Positions 8,518 through 18,248 are shown, counted from the stretch's first letter. The stretch is 64,000 nt of DNA from Yersinia rochesterensis (GCF_003600645.1 NZ_CP032482.1:2046001-2110000); one strand, 5' to 3'. A program made the numbers and translations. Notes: a model not told the origin generated them from the letters alone.

Positions 8518-10053
8518 TTAGAGCTTATTGGCTCTGGGGGGGACGCTGTCGAGCAATTCAATACTGCCATCATCATTGAGTTGCTCCATATGGATATCAA
8601 ATCCCCATAAGCGGTGGATATGTTTCATCACTTGCTGGCGGCTTTTATCCAATGGTGCGCGGTCATGAGGGATATAGCGCAGTGTCAGAGAGCGATCCCC
8701 GCGCAAATCAACATTCCATACCTGAATATTAGGCTCATGATTACTCAAATTATATTGAGCAGACAATTCATTGCGGATAGCACGATAGCCATCTTCATTA
8801 TGAATCGCCGAAATTTCGAGATAGTTATGCTTGTCATCATCTAACACCGTGAAGAGACGGAAATCACGCATCACTTTCGGTGATAAGAACTGGCTAATGA
8901 AACTTTCATCTTTAAAATCGCGCATAGCAAAATGCAGAGTATCCAGCCAATCTTTACCGGCAATATCCGGAAACCAGTAATAATCCTCCTCGGTAGGAGA
9001 CTGGCAGATGCGTTTAATATCCTGGAACATGGCAAACCCAAGGGCATAAGGGTTAATACCGCTGTAATAAGGGCTGTTATACGGTGGTTGATACACAACA
9101 TTGGTGTGGCTGTGTAAGAACTCCATCATAAAGCGATCACTGACCCGGCCTTCATCATATAAATGGTTAAGAATGGTGTAATGCCAGAAAGTCGCCCAGC
9201 CCTCATTCATTACTTGGGTCTGTTTTTGTGGATAAAAATACTGGCTGACTTTACGCACAATTCGCAGTATTTCCCGCTGCCATGATTCGAGCAGTGGGGC
9301 ATTTTTCTCCATAAAGTAAAGCAGGTTCTCTTGCGGCTCACTGGGGTAGCGCTGGGCTTGGGCTTGCACTTCTTCCCGATCTTTTCGTGGTAGTGTTTTC
9401 CACAATGAATTGACCTGGCTTTGCAGATATTCCTCCCGGCTTTTCTGGCGCGCAGTTTCTTCAACTAATGATATTTTTTGCGGGCGTTTATAGCGGTCAA
9501 CGCCATAATTCATTAGTGCATGACAAGAGTCGAGCAGCCGCTCAACTTCTTCTACACCATAGCGTTCTTCGCATTCACTGATGTAATGGCGGGCAAACAG
9601 CAAATAATCAACAATGGAGCTGGCATCCGTCCATGCGCGGAATAAATAGTTATTCTTAAAGAAAGAATTATGACCATAACAGGCGTGAGCCATCACCAAG
9701 GCTTGCATGGTAATGGTGTTTTCTTCCATTAAATAAGCAATACAAGGATTGGAGTTAATCACAATCTCATAGGCTAAGCCTTGCTGGCCGTGCTTATATT
9801 TTTGCTCGGTTTCGATAAACTTTTTACCGAAAGACCAATGGGTATAGTTAATCGGCATACCAATACTTGAATAGGCATCCATCATTTGTTCTGAGGTGAT
9901 GACCTCTATCTGATGGGGGTAGGTATCAAGCCGGTAATGTTTTGCCACTCGGTCGATTTGATCCAGATAGACCTGCAACAGTTCAAATGTCCAGTCCGGG
10001 CCGTCAGTCAGGCGCTTATCCTGCGCGGTGTTTTTCGATGTTGAAGTTGTCAT
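8518..10053 (-). CDS. ycgB: SpoVR family protein YcgB
   Basis: 511 aa. Full-length SpoVR homologue (E. coli YcgB 510 aa). Typical signatures: GPDWTFELLQVYLDQI near residue 20, HACYGHNSFFKNNYLF, NEGWATFWHYTILNHLYDEG with a metalloprotease-like His pattern, and NPYALGFAMFQDI. Its biochemical function is unknown. In many Proteobacteria spoVR sits in one operon with the PrkA kinase (yeaG) and yeaH; here those two lie at 20.4-23.8 kb, on the same strand but about 10 kb away. In E. coli the three are co-induced in starvation. Confidence 0.94.
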   Translation of the reverse strand: MTTSTSKNTAQDKRLTDGPDWTFELLQVYLDQIDRVAKHYRLDTYPHQIEVITSEQMMDAYSSIGMPINYTHWSFGKKFIETEQKYKHGQQGLAYEIVINSNPCIAYLMEENTITMQALVMAHACYGHNSFFKNNYLFRAWTDASSIVDYLLFARHYISECEERYGVEEVERLLDSCHALMNYGVDRYKRPQKISLVEETARQKSREEYLQSQVNSLWKTLPRKDREEVQAQAQRYPSEPQENLLYFMEKNAPLLESWQREILRIVRKVSQYFYPQKQTQVMNEGWATFWHYTILNHLYDEGRVSDRFMMEFLHSHTNVVYQPPYNSPYYSGINPYALGFAMFQDIKRICQSPTEEDYYWFPDIAGKDWLDTLHFAMRDFKDESFISQFLSPKVMRDFRLFTVLDDDKHNYLEISAIHNEDGYRAIRNELSAQYNLSNHEPNIQVWNVDLRGDRSLTLRYIPHDRAPLDKSRQQVMKHIHRLWGFDIHMEQLNDDGSIELLDSVPPRANKL

Positions 10054-10575
10054 TAGCGCATCCTCACGGTTTATAACCCTGCAAAATACTGGTCACTTCA
10101 ATAATCCTAGCTCAATATGAACAAATTGAGGCCTGTCTTGACCTTATGTCAATGAATATCAGTTATCTTTCACACGACAGGTATTTTGACGACTCTTATC
10201 TATTTTAATTTAGATTATTTTTTACCGGCAGAATCAACAATCTTAAAAAAGATTTTATTGGATTATTATTCTGAACAACCACTGCCTGGCTAGAATATAA
10301 AACTAATAAAATTGACTTCCGCAACATGCTGATTATTCATGCTGTTAATAGGGATAATTAGGGCGTTGTTCAGTCATTCTTTCGTATAACTCGCTAAAAG
10401 CAGCATCTTATCGCTATTTTCCTCCCGCTATTGAATTGAAAAGTTATTGCGGCGTAAATTAATTGTGAATGTAATCACAATCTATCATTAATATGTTGGA
10501 TAGTTTTTTCTGCTGGGTTAATTTTCTGTCAACGGAATATTATGCTTTTGATGCATTTTTGGTGTGGGAGATGAT
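10054..10575. other. ycgB-dadA divergent regulatory region
   Basis: About 520 bp without a gene. AT-rich; contains a CRP site and a putative dadA promoter toward the right end. The left half must hold the ycgB promoter, for which I see no clear sigma-70 boxes; ycgB orthologues are sigma-S dependent. No ORF or RNA recognised. Confidence 0.6.
10464..10479. promoter_or_regulatory. CRP-binding site upstream of dadA
   Basis: TGTGAATGTAATCACA has both perfect half-sites TGTGA-N6-TCACA. Its centre (10471.5) is about 60 bp before the start predicted from TTGGAT (10496-10501), 17 bp, TAATTT (10519-10524), a class I position. E. coli dadAX is also known to be cAMP-CRP activated. Confidence 0.8.
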
Positions 10576-11880
10576 ATGCGCATTGTCATTTTAGGAAGTG
10601 GTGTGGTGGGTGTCGCCAGTGCCTGGTACTTAGCGAAAGATGGGCATGATGTTACGGTGATTGACCGGCAGGACGGGCCAGCTCAGGAAACCAGCGCCGG
10701 TAATGCGGGCCAAATATCACCGGGTTACGCCGCCCCTTGGGCCGCCCCCGGAGTCCCATTAAAAGCTATTAAATGGATGTTCCAACGCCATGCGCCATTG
10801 GCTGTTCACCTTGATGGCAGCGCCGCCCAGTTGTGCTGGATGTGGCAAATGCTAAGAAACTGCGACACTTCCCACTATATGATTAACAAAAGTCGGATGG
10901 TGCGCCTGGCTGAATACAGCCGAGATTGTTTAAAAGATCTGCGCGAAGACACAGGTATTCAATATGAAGGGCGTCAGGGCGGAACTCTGCAATTATTCCG
11001 AACTGAACAGCAATTTAATAATGCGGCCAAAGATATTGCGGTATTGGATGACGCGGGGGTGCCGTATTCACTATTAACTGCGGACCAACTGGCCAGCGTG
11101 GAGCCGGCATTGGCAAAAGTCTCACATAAACTCGCCGGCGGTTTACGTCTCCCTAATGATGAAACCGGCGACTGCAAATTGTTTACTGAGCGGCTGGCAA
11201 AAATGGCCGAGCAGGCGGGGGTGAAATTTATCTTCAATCGCTCAGTGGATAAATTGCTGGTGGATGGCGATCAAATTGCGGGGGTGTTGTGCGGCGACGA
11301 TATTATGACAGCCGATGCTTATGTCGTGGCTTTTGGCGCTTATTCTACCGCACTGCTGGCGGGGTTGGTGTCGATCCCGGTTTATCCGTTAAAAGGTTAC
11401 TCGCTAACTATTCCCATCACTAACCCGGCTTCTGCGCCATTTTCTACCGTGCTGGATGAAACCTACAAGATTGCCATTACCCGTTTTGATGACCGTATTC
11501 GGGTGGGCGGCATGGCGGAAATCGTGGGCTTCAATACCCAACTGGAACAGGCACGGCGAGAAACACTGGAAATGGTGGTCGGCGATTTGTATCCCGATGG
11601 CGGCAATATCAGTCAGGCCACATTTTGGACCGGTCTGCGGCCGATGACGCCGGACGGTACGCCGATTGTGGGGCGAACTTCACTGAAAAATCTCTACCTC
11701 AATACCGGCCACGGCACCTTAGGTTGGACCATGGCCTGCGGTTCAGGCCAATTATTGGCCGATATCATGTATGGCCGGCGTCCTGCTATTTTTGCTGATG
11801 ATCTTTCGGTCTTCCGCTATAGCGCTGGTTTTCGGCCGCTGAATATGACGCCATTGCAAGATATTCATCCCGTGCGCTAA
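10576..11880 (+). CDS. dadA: D-amino acid dehydrogenase, small subunit
   Basis: 434 aa (E. coli 432). Membrane-associated FAD flavoprotein that oxidises D-alanine to pyruvate and ammonia and feeds electrons to quinone. The N-terminal dinucleotide fold is [15 protein letters not shown], followed by the [21 protein letters not shown] block; the C-terminal FAD contact is [18 protein letters not shown]. Start at 10576 (MRIVILGSG) with GGGAG at 10566-10570; an upstream GTG in frame adds four residues. It forms an operon with dadX 67 bp downstream. Confidence 0.96.
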   Translation: MRIVILGSGVVGVASAWYLAKDGHDVTVIDRQDGPAQETSAGNAGQISPGYAAPWAAPGVPLKAIKWMFQRHAPLAVHLDGSAAQLCWMWQMLRNCDTSHYMINKSRMVRLAEYSRDCLKDLREDTGIQYEGRQGGTLQLFRTEQQFNNAAKDIAVLDDAGVPYSLLTADQLASVEPALAKVSHKLAGGLRLPNDETGDCKLFTERLAKMAEQAGVKFIFNRSVDKLLVDGDQIAGVLCGDDIMTADAYVVAFGAYSTALLAGLVSIPVYPLKGYSLTIPITNPASAPFSTVLDETYKIAITRFDDRIRVGGMAEIVGFNTQLEQARRETLEMVVGDLYPDGGNISQATFWTGLRPMTPDGTPIVGRTSLKNLYLNTGHGTLGWTMACGSGQLLADIMYGRRPAIFADDLSVFRYSAGFRPLNMTPLQDIHPVR

Positions 11881-11947
11881 TACGACCCTATTGATGATAA
11901 TGGTTTACTGATAATAACAACTGAATATTGTTTTGGAAGGAATAAGC

Positions 11948-13015
11948 ATGCCTCGCCCGATATCTGCCACGCTGAATTTATCTGCACTGCACCATAATTT
12001 AAGTATTGTTCGCCAACAAGCCAAAAAAGCTAAAATCTGGTCAGTGGTCAAAGCGAATGCTTATGGTCATGGTTTAGCACGTATTTGGCCGGGGCTGGCG
12101 GGCACGGATGGCTTTGCTTTACTGGATTTAAACGAAGCTATTTTGCTGCGGGAACAGGGCTGGCAAGGGCCAATTTTACTGCTGGAGGGCTTTTTCCAGC
12201 CGCAAGATTTAGTGCTGCTGGATCATTATCGTCTGACCACGACGGTCCACAGTGATTGGCAACTGGAAGCCATTAAAGCGGCCCGCCTGACAGCTCCGCT
12301 CAATATCTATTTGAAATTCAATAGCGGTATGAATCGTTTGGGGTTCCCTGTTGGGCAAGCACCGGCGGTGTGGCAATGGGCGAAAAGCCTTAGCAATGTC
12401 GGCGAAGTGACATTAATGAGCCACTTTGCCAATGCAGATAATCCTATCGGCATAGATGAACAGTTTGCTCAGATTCAACAGGCCACGGGGCATATTTCGG
12501 CGGCTCGATGCTTTGCTAATTCGGCGGCGATATTGCGCAATCCTGAGACTCATTATGACTGGGTGCGGCCGGGGATTATTCTTTATGGCGCGTCACCCAG
12601 TGGCGATATTGCGGATATTGCGGGTATTGGTCTGCGCCCGGTGATGAGTTTATGCAGTGAAATTATTGCGGTGCAATCATTATCTGTGGGGCAAAGTGTG
12701 GGATATGGCAGCCGCTATTGCACCAGTGGGGCGCAGCGCATTGGGGTGGTCGCTTGTGGTTATGCCGATGGTTATCCACGACTTGCACCCAGTGGAACCC
12801 CGATAATGGTGGACGGCATAGTAACTCACACGGTGGGGGCTATCTCGATGGATATGCTCACAGTGGATTTAACGCCCTGTCCACAAGCGCAGATTGGCAG
12901 CAAAGTCGAGGTATGGGGCGAAAATGTGTTGATTGATAATGTGGCACAGGCTGCGGGAACGGTGGGATATGAGTTGATGTGTGCGCTGGCAAGTCGCGTT
13001 ACCCTTCTGACTTGA
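11948..13015 (+). CDS. dadX: Catabolic alanine racemase DadX
   Basis: 355 aa, fold type III PLP enzyme converting L-alanine to D-alanine for DadA. Lys35 in [11 protein letters not shown] is the PLP Schiff-base lysine; the Tyr in VGYGSRY is the second catalytic base; the C-terminal beta domain contains [20 protein letters not shown] at 11935-11941 precedes the ATG at 11948 ([11 protein letters not shown], the conserved start). Co-transcription with dadA and control by CRP and Lrp are expected from E. coli. Confidence 0.96.
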   Translation: MPRPISATLNLSALHHNLSIVRQQAKKAKIWSVVKANAYGHGLARIWPGLAGTDGFALLDLNEAILLREQGWQGPILLLEGFFQPQDLVLLDHYRLTTTVHSDWQLEAIKAARLTAPLNIYLKFNSGMNRLGFPVGQAPAVWQWAKSLSNVGEVTLMSHFANADNPIGIDEQFAQIQQATGHISAARCFANSAAILRNPETHYDWVRPGIILYGASPSGDIADIAGIGLRPVMSLCSEIIAVQSLSVGQSVGYGSRYCTSGAQRIGVVACGYADGYPRLAPSGTPIMVDGIVTHTVGAISMDMLTVDLTPCPQAQIGSKVEVWGENVLIDNVAQAAGTVGYELMCALASRVTLLT

Positions 13016-13049
13016 CTCGGTAGCGGTGTTAGCGGCTCTCATTATTCGG

Positions 13050-13200
13050 CCCGTCCATGGGCCTCGCCTCTGCGAGGCCGCTGCAAGCAGCGTTCAAATC
13101 TGCTCCCAGCAGATTTGTCACCCGAATCACTGACTCATGTCAGCTCATCGGGTCTCATTCGTTTGCTGCCTTGCTACAACGCCAATTCATATGGGTAATC
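13050..13200. repeat. ERIC-core mosaic repeat with stacked hairpins
   Basis: Contains the ERIC central palindrome (CCCGAATCACTGACTCATGT..CATCGGG, 13122-13153), also in the full ERIC at 32872. To its left are several adjacent inverted repeats: GGCCCGTCCATGGGCC, GCCTCTGCGAGGC, CGCTGCAAGCAGCG, and CAAATCTGCTCCCAGCAGATTTG-like arms. GGCCCGTCCATGG is also inside the element at 61132-61241. It separates dadX from the convergent MFS gene. Probably non-autonomous repeat DNA, possibly also a transcript end. Confidence 0.7.
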
Positions 13201-13229
13201 GGTTTCTTATTTACCATTGAAGTGGCGTG

Positions 13230-14420
13230 TTAGTTTATTTTCTGCAAGTTACCGCGCACATGTTTACTGGCTCGGCGTGCCTGCCACGCCAGTAGGCAGC
13301 CCGTTAACATCACGATAGCCAATGATAATTTAGGTTCAATTGGCAAGGCCATGGCCAACAGACCTAATCCAGCGCCGCCCGCCATTTGCACAAACCCCAC
13401 CAAGGCTGAGGCAACACCGGCCTCATTGGCGTAAGGTTCCAGCGCATAGCTGGTGGCCGGGCCCATCATAAAGGCTAAACCGGCGCAAGCACTGGCAACG
13501 GGCAACATGTAAACCAGCCAATGTTGCTGTACCTCAGATGATAATCCCAAGCCATAGAGCAGGCCGAAACAGCCGAGCGCCATCAATACACTACCGGTCA
13601 TCAAGCAGGCCGGGCGGCCCACTTTCTGGATAATCCGGTTCGCCAAAAAGCTGACGGCCATGATCCAAAAACCATTGGCTCCGAAGACTAAGGAAAATTG
13701 CAGCGGGCTTAGCCCCGCGCCGACCATCAGGACATTGGGTGCCAACGAAACATAAGTTAATGCCATCCCCATCGCGCCGGCATTCACCAGTGCGAAAGTC
13801 AGAAAACGGTCGTCACGTAAAATGCGCAGATAGTTTTTTATCGGCAAACTTTTCACTGGCTGGGTATTGGCTGGGCGGGTTTCCGGTAGGAAGAAAATCA
13901 CCAGGATTAATACCAACAACCCATACAAGGCCAGGAACCAGAATGGCGCTCGCCAGCCAAAGGCTTCGGCCAACAATCCGCCCAATAAGGGAGCCAGCGC
14001 CGGGACGATATTTAATGTGCCGTTGAGGAAGCCAAAAGCACGGGCAGCTTCATTGCCATTGAGGCGGTCACGGACACCACTAAATGCCACCACTGCCGTG
14101 CAACAGACCGCCACGCCTTGCAACAGACGCGAGCTGACAAACATCAAGGGGCTGACAGCCAGTGCGGCCATCGTGGCACCTAGCATGTAAAGGATGATAC
14201 CGATGATGGCAATAGGCTTGCGGCCATATTTGTCAACCAATGGCCCGGCGATCAGTTGGCCGATACCCAGCACCAGAATAAACAGGGCGATGGTGGATTG
14301 AATGAGTGACTCGCTACTGTTCAGGCCCTTGGCTATCGCGGGAATGGTCGGTAGGTAAAGGTCGATGCCCAGAGGGCCGAGCAGAATTAGGCTTAACAGT
14401 AGGAAGAGAAATTTTTGCAT
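13230..14420 (-). CDS. MFS drug-efflux transporter, Bcr/CflA-like (DHA1)
   Basis: 396 aa from the third in-frame ATG. Twelve hydrophobic segments; MFS motif A appears as GPLVDKYGRKP between TM2 and TM3. GIDLYLPTIPAIAKGL in TM1 is the DHA1/Bcr-CmlA motif D region, and the motif C-like GFLNGTLNIVPALAPLLGG is in TM5. Likely an inner-membrane proton-drug antiporter; substrate unknown. Start uncertain: ATGs at 14456, 14438 and 14420 lie in three 18-bp tandem repeats and none has a clear Shine-Dalgarno. A TTG at 14492 extends the frame further. Confidence 0.82.
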   Translation of the reverse strand: MQKFLFLLLSLILLGPLGIDLYLPTIPAIAKGLNSSESLIQSTIALFILVLGIGQLIAGPLVDKYGRKPIAIIGIILYMLGATMAALAVSPLMFVSSRLLQGVAVCCTAVVAFSGVRDRLNGNEAARAFGFLNGTLNIVPALAPLLGGLLAEAFGWRAPFWFLALYGLLVLILVIFFLPETRPANTQPVKSLPIKNYLRILRDDRFLTFALVNAGAMGMALTYVSLAPNVLMVGAGLSPLQFSLVFGANGFWIMAVSFLANRIIQKVGRPACLMTGSVLMALGCFGLLYGLGLSSEVQQHWLVYMLPVASACAGLAFMMGPATSYALEPYANEAGVASALVGFVQMAGGAGLGLLAMALPIEPKLSLAIVMLTGCLLAWQARRASKHVRGNLQKIN

Positions 14421-14466
14421 AACAACCATTTTTTGCATAACAACATTTTTTTGCATAACAATAATG
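14412..14466. repeat. Three tandem 18-bp units carrying alternative starts
   Basis: TTTTTGCATAACAAC-type unit repeated three times with 18-bp periodicity (GCAT at 14417, 14435, 14453). On the minus strand each unit supplies an in-frame ATG and encodes VVMQK(x), so copy-number change would vary the N-terminus without changing frame. Confidence 0.85.
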
Positions 14467-14518
14467 CAACATCCAAATGACAAAGGCAGCAAGGATAAAG
14501 AATTTGCCGACAGATGAA

Positions 14519-14539
14519 AAGGTGGGCGGTGCCCACCTT
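14519..14539. terminator. Hairpin between MFS gene and GGDEF-EAL gene
   Basis: AAGGTGGGC / GCCCACCTT perfect 9-bp stem with a 3-nt loop, no T-run. It lies downstream of the GGDEF-EAL gene and upstream of the MFS gene, both on the minus strand. Possible terminator or stabilising stem. Confidence 0.45.
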
Positions 14540-14652
14540 CACGCGAGTGACCCGGTTACAGTGACAACGTCACTTATGGGTATTTAAACCTGCTAATAGA
14601 TTACTACAACTAATTATATATCTCTTGTTGTTCATAAGCTAAATGTCACTTA

Positions 14653-16881
14653 TCAGTTAATGGTCGTGCGCTGCTCCAACCACTCTTCCAACTTGGTCGC
14701 GGGCAGCGCCTCTGAAAACAAAAATCCCTGACCAATCAAGTAACCTTGCCGGCTCAGCAAAGTGCGTTGGGCTTCATTTTCGACCCCCTCAACTATCACC
14801 GACAATTGCAAACTTTCACCGATGCGAATCACTGCTTCACTCAAGGTTCGGCTGGTTTCGTCATGCTCAAGGTCATGGACGAAACTTTTATCCAGCTTGA
14901 TTTCATCGAGATCCAGGCGGCGTAGATAACTGAGGCTGGAATAACCAGTGCCAAAATCATCCATCGATAACCGGATGCCCAGACGATGAATTTTTTCGAT
15001 AGTAGTGAAAATTGTCGGGTTACTTTCAATTAATATATCTTCAGTAATTTCCAGTGTTAGATCCTGTGGCGGCAAATGATAATGGTGCAAAATGTGCAAA
15101 ATCATGTCCGGTAATCCGGGGTTATGGAAATTAGTCGGGGATAAATTCACTGATACCGACGGAACATCAATGCCCCTTAAGCGCCAGTCCGCCAGTTGCC
15201 GGCACGCGGTATCAATTGCCCACAGGGCAAGCTCGTTGATAAGGCCGCTATCCTCAGCAATAGGAATAAAATGTTGCGGCGGAATATTGCCCAATACCGG
15301 ATGATTCCAGCGACTTAGCGCCTCGACACCATACAGATGACCGTCTTTTAGCATCACTTGCGGCTGATAAAATAGCTCAAGGGAGCCAATATGAAATGCA
15401 TGACGCAGCGCATCTTCCATATCCTGGCGTTGTTGATTGAGATTATTCATTTCTACACTGAAGAAATTGAAATGCCCATGGCCCATATTTTTCGCTTTAT
15501 GCATCGCGATATTGGCATGGTTCATCAAAGTGTCTATCTCCATGCCATTTTCCGGATACAAACTGATCCCCACACTGGCCGAAGGAATAATATTCATATT
15601 GGCTATTTGACAAGGCTGAGACAACAAGCTGAGCATCTTTTCCACTCGCGCCGTGGTTTGTTGCAGGGGGCTGGAGGCCAAAATAATAATAAATTCATCA
15701 CCAGACAGGCGGCCAATAATGTCATTTTTGGGCAGACTGTCGCGCAGGCGCTCGGCAATAGCGGCAAGAAATGTATCACCTGCAGCATGGCCGAGCGAGT
15801 CATTGACTTGTTTAAAACGATCCAGATTAATCACCAGCACGGCCAGCGGATGATTCATTTCAGCCGCTAACGCAATGGCTTGTTTAGCATAAACCCAAAA
15901 CTGGCTGCGATTGGGCAGCCCGGTTAATGAATCATAAAAAGCTAAATGTTGAATTTGTTTGCGTGATAGTTCCCGCTCCATGGCAAGAGAACACAAATCA
16001 GCCGTTAACTTGACCAGTTGGCGATGAAATTCACTTGGGCCTTGTACCTGTTTGTAATAAAAAGCAAAAGTCCCCAGGATTTTATCTTGGCTAGAGAGAA
16101 TCGGTGTTGACCAGCATGCCAGCAGCCCGTGGGGGAGAATCAAATGGCGATAATTTTCCCATAGTGGGTCAGTGGAGATATCTTGTACTTCGACGGGGTG
16201 CTTGCGAAATGCGGCTGTACCGCAGGATCCAGCATATGGGCCGACCGGCACACAGGAGAGTGCGGCAGTATAAACCGGTGATAGAGAGGGGCCGGCAAGG
16301 AACGTAAGATAATTTTCCCCATTGATCTGTAAAATGCTAGCGGTCACCTCCGGGGCAATTCGCTCAATTTCGAGGCACAGCATAGACATCACTTCTTCGA
16401 GTGGGCGTTCCTGAACTAATGCAGCTAACACCGGATAAAGTTTCACCCACTCTCGGGTTAATTTGTGTTGTTCAATGAAAAAGGTAATGTCTTTGGCGAT
16501 TTTGACCATCCGGGTCACTGAACCGTCAGGGCCGCGAACCGGCTGATAGATAGCCGCCAACCAGACAGTTGAACCGTCTTTATGTAATCGCTCAAAATGT
16601 CCTTCCAGTGATTGCCCCGCGAGTAAGCATTTTTTGATTTTTTGGTATTCTTCACTGTTGGCATAACCGGGATGACAAAACATTAAATGAGGTCGACCAA
16701 TGACTTCTTCGCGTTTATAGCCAAAATAATCAAGATAGTTCTGATTAACTTCGATAATACGACCGTAAAGGTCAAACTCAATAATAGCTAATGAGTTATC
16801 TAATGCGCTTAATAAGGCATTGTTTTCGTCATAATCAGACGGCTCAGCTTTCTGCCATTTTACTGTTTTTTTTGTTTTCAT
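14653..16881 (-). CDS. PAS-GAF-GGDEF-EAL cyclic-di-GMP signalling protein
   Basis: 742 aa, no transmembrane segment. PAS about 25-135 (IIEFDLYGRIIEVNQ, with a PAC tail VKIAKDITFF). GAF about 145-305. GGDEF about 312-480, with signature SGDEF at 393-397; this variant can be active, and no RxxD inhibitory site is evident just upstream. EAL about 490-735 keeps VEAL (519-522), SVNLSP, EITED, DDFGTG (641-646), KLDKSFV and EGVE (698-701), so c-di-GMP phosphodiesterase activity is likely. Architecture resembles E. coli DosP but with one PAS, lacking its second, so I leave it unnamed. Signal unknown. Confidence 0.9.
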   Translation of the reverse strand: MKTKKTVKWQKAEPSDYDENNALLSALDNSLAIIEFDLYGRIIEVNQNYLDYFGYKREEVIGRPHLMFCHPGYANSEEYQKIKKCLLAGQSLEGHFERLHKDGSTVWLAAIYQPVRGPDGSVTRMVKIAKDITFFIEQHKLTREWVKLYPVLAALVQERPLEEVMSMLCLEIERIAPEVTASILQINGENYLTFLAGPSLSPVYTAALSCVPVGPYAGSCGTAAFRKHPVEVQDISTDPLWENYRHLILPHGLLACWSTPILSSQDKILGTFAFYYKQVQGPSEFHRQLVKLTADLCSLAMERELSRKQIQHLAFYDSLTGLPNRSQFWVYAKQAIALAAEMNHPLAVLVINLDRFKQVNDSLGHAAGDTFLAAIAERLRDSLPKNDIIGRLSGDEFIIILASSPLQQTTARVEKMLSLLSQPCQIANMNIIPSASVGISLYPENGMEIDTLMNHANIAMHKAKNMGHGHFNFFSVEMNNLNQQRQDMEDALRHAFHIGSLELFYQPQVMLKDGHLYGVEALSRWNHPVLGNIPPQHFIPIAEDSGLINELALWAIDTACRQLADWRLRGIDVPSVSVNLSPTNFHNPGLPDMILHILHHYHLPPQDLTLEITEDILIESNPTIFTTIEKIHRLGIRLSMDDFGTGYSSLSYLRRLDLDEIKLDKSFVHDLEHDETSRTLSEAVIRIGESLQLSVIVEGVENEAQRTLLSRQGYLIGQGFLFSEALPATKLEEWLEQRTTIN

Positions 16882-17170
16882 TATAAATTCCCATGAAAAA
16901 GAATCGCTTGGCAGTTGTGTTGTTTGAGTGAAATCACCTATGGGGTTATTGAAATAGCACTATTTTCTAATAAACAAAATTAATGATAAATATTTAAATA
17001 CTCATTAATTTATGGAATGCATAAATAATACGGCAGTCTTATTTATGTCAGTTTTATTGCTGTATCGGTATCTGGCATTAAGTTTAGTCGATAACCGGGC
17101 AGGGAAAGAGAAGATTTGTCGTGAGTATCGGGCCGTGCGGAGATTATTTTTAATGAATACCAATAACTAT
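16882..17170. other. AT-rich gap upstream of the GGDEF-EAL gene
   Basis: No gene supported. An ATG at 17012 opens 61 codons, but there is no ribosome site and no recognisable product. It should contain the promoter of the GGDEF-EAL gene reading leftward. Confidence 0.5.
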
Positions 17171-17204
17171 TATTGCTTGATAACACGTATTGCTTGATAA
17201 CACG
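17171..17204. repeat. Perfect 17-bp tandem duplication
   Basis: TATTGCTTGATAACACG occurs twice head to tail (17171-17187 and 17188-17204), directly beside a perfect hairpin. It looks like recent replication slippage. Confidence 0.85.
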
Positions 17205-17210
17205 TTAAAT

Positions 17211-17244
17211 GCCATTACCTGACAAGGGCATATCAGGTAATGGC
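17211..17244 (-). terminator. Perfect 12-bp hairpin after the pirin gene
   Basis: GCCATTACCTGA (17211-17222) and TCAGGTAATGGC (17233-17244) are perfectly complementary with a 10-nt loop, just past the pirin stop. There is no long T-run, so it may be a terminator or 3' protective stem. Confidence 0.6.
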
Positions 17245-17262
17245 GAGCGAGTAGATCAGTGG

Positions 17263-18135
17263 TTAGGCATGATTATCCATCGAACCAAAGCGGCCATTGT
17301 TAAAATCAGCGATAGCCTCGGCAATTTGCTCCTCGGTATTCATCACAAAAGGCCCGTAACCGATAATGGGTTCCTCGATTGGTTCACCACTGAGCAATAA
17401 CAGCACAGCATCATTATTGGCTTCGACAATCACCTTGCTACCGGCAGAACTCAACAACACCATTTCTGCATCACGGGCAACGGCATCGCCATTAATCTGC
17501 ACAGTACCGCGCAACACAATTAGCGCGGTATTCCAGCCATCGGGCAGTGAAAACTCAGTGCTTTTGCCCTGATTTAGCCGGATATCCCACACATTCAAGG
17601 GTGAGAAAGTCTGGGCAGGGCCATTTTCCTCAGTATAGTCCCCGGCAATGACGCGCAGACTACCCGCGCCCTCAGGCAATGTAACCTGAGGAATAGCTTC
17701 ATTGCGAATGGCCTGATAACCCGGTGTGGTCATTTTGTCTTTTGCCGGTAAATTGACCCACAACTGCACCATTTCAAAAGCACCGCCGTGTTGTGCAAAG
17801 CTATCTGAATGAAACTCTTCATGCAGAATACCGCCACCTGCCGTCATCCATTGCACATCACCAGGGCCAATGATTCCACCTTTACCAGTAGAATCACGGT
17901 GCTCAACTTCACCCTGATACACAATAGTCACGGTTTCAAAGCCGCGATGTGGATGTTGCCCGACTCCACGCCGATGCTGGGTCGGGGTAAAATCCATCGG
18001 CCCGGCATAGTCCAGCAGCAGGAATGGGCTGAGTTGTTTGCCATGGCTTTGGTATGAAAACAGTGAGCGAACTGGGAAACCATCACCCACCCAATGTTGG
18101 CGCGGCGCACGATAAATACCTTGGACTTTTTTCAT
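17263..18135 (-). CDS. Pirin family protein, YhhW-like (putative quercetin 2,3-dioxygenase)
   Basis: 290 aa bicupin. The N-terminal cupin has the pirin metal signature: GQHPHRGFETVTIV (two His near residue 60) and GGGILHEEFHS (His and Glu near 105). The C-terminal cupin lacks metal ligands, as is usual. E. coli YhhW (231 aa) shows quercetinase activity in vitro; this longer form resembles the pirins of many Proteobacteria. Cytoplasmic, physiological substrate unknown. GGAGATTACG sits just before the ATG. It is divergent from a LysR regulator across 174 bp containing two palindromes. Confidence 0.88.
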   Translation of the reverse strand: MKKVQGIYRAPRQHWVGDGFPVRSLFSYQSHGKQLSPFLLLDYAGPMDFTPTQHRRGVGQHPHRGFETVTIVYQGEVEHRDSTGKGGIIGPGDVQWMTAGGGILHEEFHSDSFAQHGGAFEMVQLWVNLPAKDKMTTPGYQAIRNEAIPQVTLPEGAGSLRVIAGDYTEENGPAQTFSPLNVWDIRLNQGKSTEFSLPDGWNTALIVLRGTVQINGDAVARDAEMVLLSSAGSKVIVEANNDAVLLLLSGEPIEEPIIGYGPFVMNTEEQIAEAIADFNNGRFGSMDNHA

Positions 18136-18248
18136 CGTAATCTCCTTACAACATCTTTAATAATAGAGAGCAGCCTTACAGTTCAATCTGCTTGGCTACA
18201 GATTGGGTAAAGTATATATTCAGGATAATCTAAGCAGTAGTTAGCAAA

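Noticed and set aside
15391..15870. 159-codon plus-strand ORF
   Set aside because: Lies wholly antisense to the GGDEF-EAL coding region, whose motifs are intact.
17012..17197. 61-codon ORF in the gap before the GGDEF-EAL gene
   Set aside because: No Shine-Dalgarno, and it ends inside a tandem duplication; not recognisable.
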